Assembly: GCF_900149685.1 (NCBI RefSeq)
Contig: NZ_LT702999.1
Coordinates: 1,116,001-1,180,000 of the forward strand
DNA: 64,000 nucleotides
From: Erythrobacter sp. Alg231-14
Lineage (GTDB): Bacteria > Pseudomonadota > Alphaproteobacteria > Sphingomonadales > Sphingomonadaceae
Direction: 5' to 3'
In this document: positions 17,385 through 25,027 of the stretch, piece by piece
How positions within the stretch are numbered: the first letter of the stretch is position 1
Layout: the number at the start of each line of letters is the position of its first letter
Notes under the pieces: model-generated
What the model was told of the DNA's origin: nothing
What the model saw: only the letters and a program-made list of their open reading frames with translations
Database searches by the model: none
Position numbers and translations under genes: made by a program

Positions 17385-18601
17385 GTTGATTTCTCCGATT
17401 TTGTTGCGGTGGCGCCCATTGCGCTCGCCGTCGAATGGGTGCCTTTGACAGAGCGGAAACGATTGCCAATACCGTGCGTGCGCGATGTTGATGAATTGGT
17501 CGGCGATGCCTGACCATTTCCTGAAGACGCGGCATATACCTTTGTCTCGCGAATGGTGGTGGTGCCAGCTGCGCCGATGTCGTTGGCGGCCATCGCTACC
17601 GGCGTGGCCACATCTATTCGCCTTTGCCCAACGGTGTTCGCGGATGGTGGTGCGACTTGCGCGGCGCGCCCGGGCGCAGCTGCGGCTTGAGCGGCCGCAT
17701 CCGCCCGATCTGCACGCGCTAAATCAGCTGGCCTATCATCTGCAACGTTGGGCGATGCGAGACCAAAAACAGTCCATCCTGCGACCATGTTTGAGGCGAC
17801 TTTCAACACCATCAACATCAACAAAACATGGACAAACCCGACCACGAAAAACGCCATAGCCGCCTGTTGATCGATTTGTCCGGGGACGGCGACCAAAGCG
17901 GCAAGGATCGGGACCGCCATCTCCAACATGATGGATCCACCAACCACAGCGAACAATGGGGCAAGCGCCAACATTACGACGCCCTTGAGCCATCCAACAA
18001 ACAGCCCGCGTGTGCCATCAAACAATGCGAGCACCACAAAAATCGGCCCGATCGCAAGCAGCAGGGCGAGCCCAATGCGCGCGGTCACCAACAATCCCAC
18101 TGTCCCCAACAGCAAAAGCATCGCGCCAAGCCACATCATACCCGGCGGCGAGAACATGCTGATGTTTTCTTGCCCGGTGCTGGCCTGTTGAACAGCGACA
18201 AAAACAATATCGAGCTTTGTCGCAAAGGTCGCGGTTGCCGAACCGTCATTTTCCGTCACCTGTCCAGCGACCCAATCGGGGCCGAGCACGAAAAAATTAT
18301 AGAATACACTTTGATAGGCCACAAAGCTGGTCACGAATGTGAGGACCAAACCGATCATCATCATACGCGGAACCATCGATCGGATCGACAGGTTCGACCG
18401 GCCCAGCATCAAGCTGATGCCTAAAAACGCGACATACATCGTCAACAATATGATCAAGGCGGCGATTAAAGCGCCATCGCTTCCAAACAAGCGTTCAAAC
18501 GCTTGTTCGCTGACCTGACTGGCGATGCAATCGACGGCCGTCAAAGCGGCTGCGACGCCCGTTCCCATATCTTGGGATGCAAGATCGCAGCTTGTCGTCA
18601 T
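17381..18601 (-). CDS. virB6: Type IV secretion inner-membrane protein VirB6
   Basis: A 406-residue polytopic protein of the TrbL/VirB6 family, part of the inner-membrane translocation channel. Several hydrophobic segments lie between residues 40 and 300 (for example LIAALIILLTMYVAFLGIS and the paired segments around ARIGLALLLAIGPIFVVLALF, the best conserved part). The last 100 residues are an Ala/Pro/Ser-rich, probably disordered tail. The ATG at 18601 overlaps the virB4 stop as ATGA; the longer frame to 18700 was rejected. The tight overlap with virB9 leaves no space for virB7 or virB8. Confidence 0.92.
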   Translation of the reverse strand: MTTSCDLASQDMGTGVAAALTAVDCIASQVSEQAFERLFGSDGALIAALIILLTMYVAFLGISLMLGRSNLSIRSMVPRMMMIGLVLTFVTSFVAYQSVFYNFFVLGPDWVAGQVTENDGSATATFATKLDIVFVAVQQASTGQENISMFSPPGMMWLGAMLLLLGTVGLLVTARIGLALLLAIGPIFVVLALFDGTRGLFVGWLKGVVMLALAPLFAVVGGSIMLEMAVPILAALVAVPGQIDQQAAMAFFVVGFVHVLLMLMVLKVASNMVAGWTVFGLASPNVADDRPADLARADRADAAAQAAAAPGRAAQVAPPSANTVGQRRIDVATPVAMAANDIGAAGTTTIRETKVYAASSGNGQASPTNSSTSRTHGIGNRFRSVKGTHSTASAMGATATKSEKST

Positions 18602-21066
18602 TCGGCAGCCTGCCAAACAGGCAAACCGTTTCCATCGGTTGCTGTAGGATCGCCCATCGCGCCATCGGGCCATGGACGATTGGTGAGCGCGGGATACCAT
18701 GCGCTCGGTTCATCGCCCACCGCCTCTCGCAAGAGATCAAGCCGCCTCACCGACGCTTCGCGGCCGGATAATATCGTCAACACCTCGGGCGCACCCGAAA
18801 GGTCCAACCGCACAACGACGCTGGCATCGGGTTGCCGCACAAGGAAGCAGCGCGAATGCGCAGGCAACGTGCGGATCAAGGCGAGCTCGTGCTGAGTCAG
18901 TCCAAACCCGTCGCAATAATCCTCTACCCGCGCGCGGCTGTTGGGCATGAAGACCATGGTGGCAGTCTGTTCGACCAAGGCGGTCGATATCCGGCTTTCC
19001 AACGCGTCTCGCGCCGATTGGGTCGCAAATCCAACCAAGGCGTTGCGTTTGCGCAAAGTCTTTAGCCAATCACGAATGCGTGCGGCGAAGACCTCATCAT
19101 CCAACGCTTTCCACCCTTCGTCGATAAGGATCATCGTCGGTTCACCATCGAGACGTTCGTCAATCCGATGGAAGAGATACATCATTGTCGGCGTGCGCAG
19201 TCGCGGATTTTCAAGCAATTGGGTCATATCAAAACCCAAAACTCGCGTATCCAAATCCAAAGCATCGTGCTCATTATCAAACAGCCAAGCGTGTTCCCCG
19301 CCATCGCCATTGGAATTGCCGATCCACGCGCTCAACCGATCCGCCAAATCGCCTGCCTCGGGGCGTCGAGCGCCGGCCAGCAATTCTTTGAAATGCCGCA
19401 GTCGGCGCAGGCTCGCATCGTTTGCGTAGGCGGCGTCTACGGCCGCGCTGATCAATGCCAATTCTTCCGGACCATCCGCTGCGAGCAGCACGCCCAACCA
19501 ATCGCGCAAGAACGCCTTGTTGCTCGGCGTGTCCGGTAGGGCCAATGGATTGAAGCCGGTGGGCTCACCCGGATTGATCCGATCATATCGACCGCCAATT
19601 CCACGGATAAACAATTCTGCGCCGCGATCCTTATCGAACAAAATGGTGCGCGGTTTGAATTTCTGCGCCTGTGCGGCGAGGAAGTTCATGACCACGGTCT
19701 TGCCTGATCCGGAAGGGCCAATCACAGAGAAATTGCCCAGATCGCCATGGTGGAAATTGAAGAAGAATGGCGTCGCGCTCGTCGTTTCAAGCAACGTGAC
19801 CGCCTCGCCCCAATGGTTGCCCGATGCTTGTCCCAGTGCAAATCCATGGAAGCTGCCAAAGCTGGCCATATTGGCAGAAGAGATCAGCGCGCGTCGCACC
19901 ACAAATTCCTCATTGCCGGGGAACTGTGCCCAGAATGACGGTTCCAGATTGGTGTCCTCTCGAACCGCAATCGCGCCGGTATCGGCCAATGCTGCGGAAC
20001 AGGCGGCCGTTGCATCATCCAAACGATCCAATGATCGTTCACGAACGAGGACAGTCAAATGGTGGTCACCAAAGCCAACATTACCATTGCCCAACGCATC
20101 GCGCGCGCTCATCATATCTGCGCGTTCTGCCGCGGCCTCTTCATCAACGGATCGCGACCGGCGCAGCGCCAAATCAATGCGTTCGCGAGCCGTCGTCCGC
20201 TCATTGGGGGCATAGCTCTCGGTCAGAACCATTTCATACGGCAAGCGAAGCAACCCATCGAGCAAACCGGGTGACGTAGCTTCTGGATAGTCTTTCAGAC
20301 CCAAAATGGCGGAAAAATCGGGTTTACCCGACCCGCTCAATTCCATCGCGTCCAGACCAAAGCTGGCGCGGCGATAGGGGATCATATGGCCAATATCGGT
20401 GTCGGGATCGGGCCGTCGCACGGGGCGCATTTCGCCGTTATACAGCGCGGACAACAACTCCAACATTTCGGAATTCGTCCCATTGGAACGACCTTGATCG
20501 CCCGGAACTTCGTAATCGCCCAGCACGGCAGCACCATAGGACGACAGCGAAGCGACAAGCCCCGTGACCGCCGATTTCAGGTTGCGAATATCTTTCGGAT
20601 CCGCCTCAAGTTCTTCTTTGCCCTGACGTGAAAAGAACTTTGAAATCCGTTCCGGTAATCCGGTTTTTCCGCGCGCAGGGCGGCGGATTAGCGTGACGAA
20701 CTGATCGTTGATGAACAAAGATCCGCCGGCCAATCGCTCTTTCCATCGCGCATCCATATGGCGCGACAAAGCATCTGGAAATTCTGAATCCAATTCCACT
20801 TCGACCCGGCGACGAATGACGTGATGGTACAGTACAAATCGCGCATCCAACGTTGATCGCAACACCACTTCGCGCGTGGCGGCATGGGCATTCAATGCGT
20901 CGGAATCTTCCGTTTCAAACAACAATCCAGGGACTTGGATCGCGCTCATCACCGATCCATCGCGCAGCAAGACGGTGCTTTCGTCGATCAGCCGTTCATA
21001 CGGCAGACGATCGCCAACGCGCGCTTCCCTTGCGCTCCACGATGCAGGTCCGATCCAATTCACCAT
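18598..21066 (-). CDS. virB4: Type IV secretion ATPase VirB4
   Basis: The 822-residue VirB4/TrbE/CagE ATPase is the largest motor of the secretion machine. Walker A GPSGSGKTVVMNF lies near residue 455; TMILIDEGWKAL is the Walker B region, and the motif FATQSARDALES follows. The N-terminal domain contains the conserved VMSAIQVPGLLFET and a long GKTG-containing region typical of CagE. Length matches the family, with no frameshift. It starts 47 bases after virB3 and is coupled to virB6. Confidence 0.97.
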   Translation of the reverse strand: MVNWIGPASWSAREARVGDRLPYERLIDESTVLLRDGSVMSAIQVPGLLFETEDSDALNAHAATREVVLRSTLDARFVLYHHVIRRRVEVELDSEFPDALSRHMDARWKERLAGGSLFINDQFVTLIRRPARGKTGLPERISKFFSRQGKEELEADPKDIRNLKSAVTGLVASLSSYGAAVLGDYEVPGDQGRSNGTNSEMLELLSALYNGEMRPVRRPDPDTDIGHMIPYRRASFGLDAMELSGSGKPDFSAILGLKDYPEATSPGLLDGLLRLPYEMVLTESYAPNERTTARERIDLALRRSRSVDEEAAAERADMMSARDALGNGNVGFGDHHLTVLVRERSLDRLDDATAACSAALADTGAIAVREDTNLEPSFWAQFPGNEEFVVRRALISSANMASFGSFHGFALGQASGNHWGEAVTLLETTSATPFFFNFHHGDLGNFSVIGPSGSGKTVVMNFLAAQAQKFKPRTILFDKDRGAELFIRGIGGRYDRINPGEPTGFNPLALPDTPSNKAFLRDWLGVLLAADGPEELALISAAVDAAYANDASLRRLRHFKELLAGARRPEAGDLADRLSAWIGNSNGDGGEHAWLFDNEHDALDLDTRVLGFDMTQLLENPRLRTPTMMYLFHRIDERLDGEPTMILIDEGWKALDDEVFAARIRDWLKTLRKRNALVGFATQSARDALESRISTALVEQTATMVFMPNSRARVEDYCDGFGLTQHELALIRTLPAHSRCFLVRQPDASVVVRLDLSGAPEVLTILSGREASVRRLDLLREAVGDEPSAWYPALTNRPWPDGAMGDPTATDGNGLPVWQAAE

Positions 21067-21113
21067 ATCCGGCCCTCCTTAAGAGGCCAATTCACAGGCG
21101 TGACGCCGATGTC

Positions 21114-21398
21114 TCAAGGTGCGTAGCTGTTGCAGCCCCACCGACGAAAATTTGGCACGCGAGGGCATTTTGACACTTTGGTGATCCAAAGATCGAAAAC
21201 ACGCGGTTCGCGCAGCGAAGCAAAATAGCCGATAATGTGCATCACCACCGGCACCACGATCATCAGAAAGCTGTCCAGAATCAGGAACGCGATCGTCGTC
21301 ACCATCAAATTGATGATGAAGAAATTCATCGTGACCCCAAAAAACATCTGAGGCCGGGTCAGCGTTCGATAAACAGGATGGCGGACAAGATCAGTCAT
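21114..21398 (-). CDS. virB3: Type IV secretion protein VirB3
   Basis: A 94-residue inner-membrane protein with the family start TDLVRHPVYRTLTRPQMFFGV and two adjacent hydrophobic segments (about 22-64). VirB3 associates with VirB4 and is needed for pilus assembly. It lies nine bases after virB2 and just before virB4, the canonical order. The C-terminus WITKVSKCPRVPNFRRWG is polar and probably cytoplasmic. Confidence 0.92.
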   Translation of the reverse strand: MTDLVRHPVYRTLTRPQMFFGVTMNFFIINLMVTTIAFLILDSFLMIVVPVVMHIIGYFASLREPRVFDLWITKVSKCPRVPNFRRWGCNSYAP

Positions 21399-21407
21399 GG
21401 TTGTCGA

Positions 21408-21725
21408 TCAAAACCCGCCGATTGAGGCGACCAGTCGTGGAGCACCGAAGATGATGAACACGCCAACAATCACGGTGCCGCCATATCGCCAATTCATCCG
21501 GCCCGTCAGCATCATAAACCCAACACCGGCGACCGCCATAACGGCCAAGCTGGTGGCGATGGGCCCCAACAAAATGCTCTGCATCCATTGCAGTGCTGCT
21601 GTGATCGGGTCGGCGCCGGTGGCGTTGCCCGCTTGTGGGTTGGTTTGCGCAAAAGCCGCCGCCGGCAAAAGCGCGGCAATCAAAAGCAAAGGGTAACGAA
21701 AAAACGACATCATAATTGGATCCAT
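21408..21725 (-). CDS. virB2: Type IV secretion major pilin VirB2
   Basis: A 105-residue TrbC/VirB2-type pilin precursor. A signal peptide (FFRYPLLLIAALLPAAAFAQ, cleavage after FAQ) is followed by a mature part of about 75 residues with two hydrophobic segments (ILLGPIATSLAVMAVAGVGFMML and YGGTVIVGVFIIFGAPRLV) joined by the short TGRMNWR loop, as in conjugative pilins. The ATG at 21725 has AAGGACA before it; a second ATG at 21713 is possible. Its position between virB1 and virB3 is standard. Confidence 0.92.
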   Translation of the reverse strand: MDPIMMSFFRYPLLLIAALLPAAAFAQTNPQAGNATGADPITAALQWMQSILLGPIATSLAVMAVAGVGFMMLTGRMNWRYGGTVIVGVFIIFGAPRLVASIGGF

Positions 21726-21771
21726 TGTCCTTCAACTAAGGCGCCACGCGCAATCATTTCGTATTCGCGCA

Positions 21772-22416
21772 TCACTGCACGCCCGATGGTGATCGTTCAG
21801 GGCGAGAATGATCGGCCAACCGCCCCATGATGGCGGCAACATAATTTTGTGTTTCACGAATATTGGGAATGCCATCGGCGCGCAGGACTCGGCCTGGGCC
21901 AGCATTGTACGCGGCAAGAGCTTTTTCCAAATCCCCGTCAAACAGATCGAGCTGCTCGCGCAGATAACGCGCGCCGCCCTCCAAATTTTGCATCGGGTCA
22001 TCGGGATCAACACCCAGATATTCCGCGGTGCCGGGCATCAACTGCGCCAATCCGCGCGCGCCTGCATGCGAAACGGCGTCTTCGCGCCAACGGCTTTCTT
22101 GCCATACCACCGCCTCAAGCAAGCTGGCGCTGAGATCAAAACGGCGCGCCAATTCTTGAATCTTTGCGGCGTATTGCGGGGGAACGTCCGACGCGTGCGC
22201 TGCCATATTCCCAACGATCCGATCGGGAATCTCCAATGCAGCCAGATTGATGCTTTCGTTGGGATTCTCACCGGAGACTTCGCCCACGTCAGAGGGGCCG
22301 CCGGCGACCCAACGGGCGCCAGTGTCGTCAATCACCATCACATCGGCATGCGCGATCGATGCGCTCAATACTAACGCGATGACTATGCCATATCTACTCG
22401 CGGTGGCGAGAATCAT
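21772..22416 (-). CDS. virB1: Lytic transglycosylase, VirB1-like
   Basis: A 214-residue exported SLT-type muramidase that opens peptidoglycan for the secretion apparatus. The signal peptide runs to SIAHADV. The catalytic domain has the Glu in AVVWQESRWRED, then GARGLAQLMPGTAEYLGVDPDDP and the ending ALAAYNAGPGRV, all hallmarks of family 1 lytic transglycosylases. It is the first gene of the virB operon, has GGAGGG nine bases before its ATG, and a near-perfect PHO box 38-55 bases upstream. A free-standing murein-recycling role is possible but less likely in this context. Confidence 0.93.
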   Translation of the reverse strand: MILATASRYGIVIALVLSASIAHADVMVIDDTGARWVAGGPSDVGEVSGENPNESINLAALEIPDRIVGNMAAHASDVPPQYAAKIQELARRFDLSASLLEAVVWQESRWREDAVSHAGARGLAQLMPGTAEYLGVDPDDPMQNLEGGARYLREQLDLFDGDLEKALAAYNAGPGRVLRADGIPNIRETQNYVAAIMGRLADHSRPERSPSGVQ

Positions 22417-22453
22417 TCCGGGCCCTCCAGAAGCTCCCTATTGTCTACCGCAA

Positions 22454-22471
22454 ATGACAGGTAAGTGACAG
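22454..22471 (-). promoter_or_regulatory. PHO box (PhoB site) upstream of the virB operon
   Basis: On the minus strand, CTGTCAC-TTAC-CTGTCAT reads in the direction of virB1. The two 7-base half-sites are 11 bp apart and differ from the alphaproteobacterial consensus (CTGTCAT-N4-CTGTCAT) at one base. A GACAAT -10-like hexamer follows eight bases after the second half-site, as in known PhoB-activated promoters, and the virB1 ATG is 38 bases away. Recognised by eye; phosphate-starvation control of the secretion system is inference. Confidence 0.6.
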
Positions 22472-22586
22472 AGATCGCTGAAACTGGCTCCTATCTCTAT
22501 ATTCGGTAGCGACCAATCCATTGTCCGCCCGCTCTATTTACGGGGGCTGAAGGTCGTCCGAATACGGCGACAGGCCTGGCCCGATG

Positions 22587-23024
22587 TTATTGTTGGTTCA
22601 GCGACAACCGGCCAGAATTTCTGGCGGCATTTCCGAATGCACCACGGTCCAGCATAGACAATGCCCGGCGGGCAACCCGGCGGGAATCCATTGTTGCACC
22701 GTCGGCAGTTTCCAGATCGATCGCATGACGGCTCGACATGGCGGCCTCAAACGCGCTGCGGGCTTCGCCTGCATCGCCCGCTTGCGCATAAGCAATTCCA
22801 AGGTTGATGAGCAGCGCTGAATCGCCGGGATACTGCTCCAATTCAGCGCGCAGCATTGTGATGGCGCGATCACTTTCCCCGTTTGACAGTGGTACGGCCG
22901 CGAGGCCAGCGTCCGTCGGTGCACCAGACGATGCCTTGACGGGTGCCCCAACAGGCTGCGCAATCGCGGCGGTCGCAGCAAACAGCGCGGTGAGTGCGAT
23001 TGGTGTTTTGATCAACAGATTCAT
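22587..23024 (-). CDS. Periplasmic TPR protein, function unknown
   Basis: A 145-residue exported protein with signal peptide MNLLIKTPIALTALFAATAA(IAQ). The mature part contains tetratricopeptide-like helices (SDRAITMLRAELEQYPGDSALLINLGIAYAQAGDAGEARSAFEAA split over residues 55-100), suggesting a protein-binding adaptor. The ATG at 23024 has GAGGGAGG upstream. It lies on the same strand as and 170 bases before the virB operon, but the PHO-box promoter in between suggests separate transcription. A similar short TPR protein is often left as hypothetical; no function is claimed. Confidence 0.75.
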   Translation of the reverse strand: MNLLIKTPIALTALFAATAAIAQPVGAPVKASSGAPTDAGLAAVPLSNGESDRAITMLRAELEQYPGDSALLINLGIAYAQAGDAGEARSAFEAAMSSRHAIDLETADGATMDSRRVARRALSMLDRGAFGNAARNSGRLSLNQQ

Positions 23025-23084
23025 GCCGATGCCCTCCCTCAAAATGTTACAGTAAGCTGACTCAAATTTCATTTGATTGCAATG

Positions 23085-23269
23085 AAAATGTCACATTTGT
23101 CATATTTTTGAAATTTAGAGGGGTTTAGCTCTATTTTTCAATGCTTTAACTGGACAGCGTAGGTCACTAAATGTGACATTTTGATGGTGATTCAATGACT
23201 CAAGTGTCGCAATCTTGTAATGTGACAAGCCTGTCGCACAAATCGCAATTCCGCAGAAATTTTGTCACA
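23085..23269. promoter_or_regulatory. Inverted TGTCACA/TGTGACA array in the lipoprotein promoter region
   Basis: The 319-base gap between the TPR protein and the lipoprotein is AT-rich and holds four heptamers: TGTCACA at 23089 and 23263, TGTGACA at 23172 and 23221. The first and second lie in exact 14-base complements, AAAATGTCACATTT (23085-23098) and AAATGTGACATTTT (23169-23182). This looks like multiple operator sites for one dimeric regulator, possibly looping. Each half resembles a CRP/FNR-type TGTGA core, but no standard 16-bp CRP palindrome is formed. No gene or terminator is visible in the gap. Confidence 0.45.
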
Positions 23270-23343
23270 CAGCAACCCTAGCGAGACCTCGCGAACCAAA
23301 TCGCGATCAACCGATTCTCAGGTTTTTTAGGGGACCACTCGCT

Positions 23344-24900
23344 GTGAAAAACATTCAACGCACTCTCATTCTTGGCGCCAGCATCGTTGCTCTTGCTGGC
23401 TGCGGCGCAGATGAAATTGTATCACCCGGCAGCACCGGCGACATCATCATCAACAACCCGACACCAACGCCGACCCCAACGCCCACAGCCACCGGCGGCG
23501 CAACGGTCACGGCGGCGGCTGGATGCCCTACGATCGCATCAACCGGGGGCCTCACCGATCTGGGCACGATCGACGGCACGCCGACCGGTGATTACCGGGT
23601 TTGCGAATTGCCCACGACTTTTAACGCGGACGACAATCTGCCGTTTGTTTCAGGTCTTCTTTATCAAATCACCGGCCGGGTGAATGTCGGCACCGATCAA
23701 GGTTTTTCTAGCACCGGCACCGATGTGACCGTTTCGATTGAGCCCGGCGTAATCTTGTTCGCACAAGGTGAATCGTTCTTTGTGGTTAATCGCGGCAACA
23801 CAATCGAATCCAACGGCACAGAGACAATGCCAATCATCTGGACCAGCCGCGACAACGTGCTTGGCATTGCAACCGACGCGAGCGACGCACAATGGGGCGG
23901 CGTTGTCCTATTGGGCCGTGCGCCGGTTTCCGATTGTTCCGACGGCACGTTCAACACCGCTGCCGCGCCGAACGCCAACCCGACATGCCAACAACAATTG
24001 GAGGGCACATCGGTTGTGACCCCATTTGGCGGTACAGATTCGGCCGATTCCTCCGGATCATTCACATTCAATCAAATCCGCTTCTCCGGCTTTGAACTTC
24101 AGCAATCGAACGAATTGCAATCACTCACCACGGGCGGTGTTGGATCGGGCACTGTCATCAGCAATCTGATGTCGTTCAACAGCTCGGACGATGGCGTCGA
24201 ATTCTTCGGCGGGTCGGTGAATGTCAAAAACTTGGCGGTAATCGGCGCATCCGACGATTCTTTGGATGTAGACACCGGCGCACAGGCCAACGTTGAAACC
24301 GTTGTGGTCGCACAGCGTACAAACACCGGCGACAGCATCATTGAGCTGGATTCGCCAGGCGGCGAACAAGGCACACCGGGCACCGCGCTTCCGCAAACCG
24401 TGCTTCAGATCAACAACGCCACATTCCTTCAACGCTCTTCATCATCAGGGCAAGCGGTTCGTGCCCGCGGTGGTGCGGCGATCGGCCTCACCAACACCGT
24501 CATCGATGTGGACACTGCCGACGATGTTTGCATCCGGATCGATGAACAGATCACTTTGGATGCAATCGTTGGGATCGACTCTGTCGTGTGTGACGGCGTG
24601 ACCCGGCCGGTTCGCGGTTCTGGCCCATCAGATGCCGACGTCCAGGCGGTTGTCGATGCCGGCACCAACAACAATTTGATGGCGATGCTTACGTTGACTT
24701 CTTCATTCGTGAACGGCGCCAACGAGAACGCAGTGACCGCATTTGATGCAACCGCACGGTCGACCTTCTTCTCAAACATCGGCTTTATCGGGGCCGAGGA
24801 TGACGCGATCGCTGACAATTTCGGTGATTGGACGTGCAATTCGTCGATCCTCGACTTTGGCAGTGCAAGCGGCGCCTGCACCTCGCTGCCGGTCAACTGA
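23344..24900 (+). CDS. Surface lipoprotein with beta-helix-like body
   Basis: A 518-residue protein starting with GTG after AGGGGACC. The signal peptide ends in a lipobox (VALAGC, Cys about 20), followed by a NPTPTPTPTPT linker that would extend the body from the membrane. The rest has repeated short beta segments with EPGVILFAQGESFFVVNRG, MPIIWTSRDN, QWGGVVLLGRAP and VKNLAVIGASDDSLDV, suggesting a right-handed parallel beta-helix, and several Cys pairs. Similar lipoproteins are known beside TonB-dependent receptors, and one follows here 127 bases downstream. A substrate-capturing role for the receptor is inference; no enzyme motif is seen. Confidence 0.7.
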   Translation: MKNIQRTLILGASIVALAGCGADEIVSPGSTGDIIINNPTPTPTPTPTATGGATVTAAAGCPTIASTGGLTDLGTIDGTPTGDYRVCELPTTFNADDNLPFVSGLLYQITGRVNVGTDQGFSSTGTDVTVSIEPGVILFAQGESFFVVNRGNTIESNGTETMPIIWTSRDNVLGIATDASDAQWGGVVLLGRAPVSDCSDGTFNTAAAPNANPTCQQQLEGTSVVTPFGGTDSADSSGSFTFNQIRFSGFELQQSNELQSLTTGGVGSGTVISNLMSFNSSDDGVEFFGGSVNVKNLAVIGASDDSLDVDTGAQANVETVVVAQRTNTGDSIIELDSPGGEQGTPGTALPQTVLQINNATFLQRSSSSGQAVRARGGAAIGLTNTVIDVDTADDVCIRIDEQITLDAIVGIDSVVCDGVTRPVRGSGPSDADVQAVVDAGTNNNLMAMLTLTSSFVNGANENAVTAFDATARSTFFSNIGFIGAEDDAIADNFGDWTCNSSILDFGSASGACTSLPVN

Positions 24901-25027
24901 TCCGACTGTGTGGAGCAAGGGAGGCGAGCGCGTTTTGCGGTCGCCTCCCTTCTCTCATTTCTCTGAGCGGGCGCAACTCCGGCTCAATCACAATTCTCAG
25001 GCCTATTTCATGAGGGGGTCTTTCACT

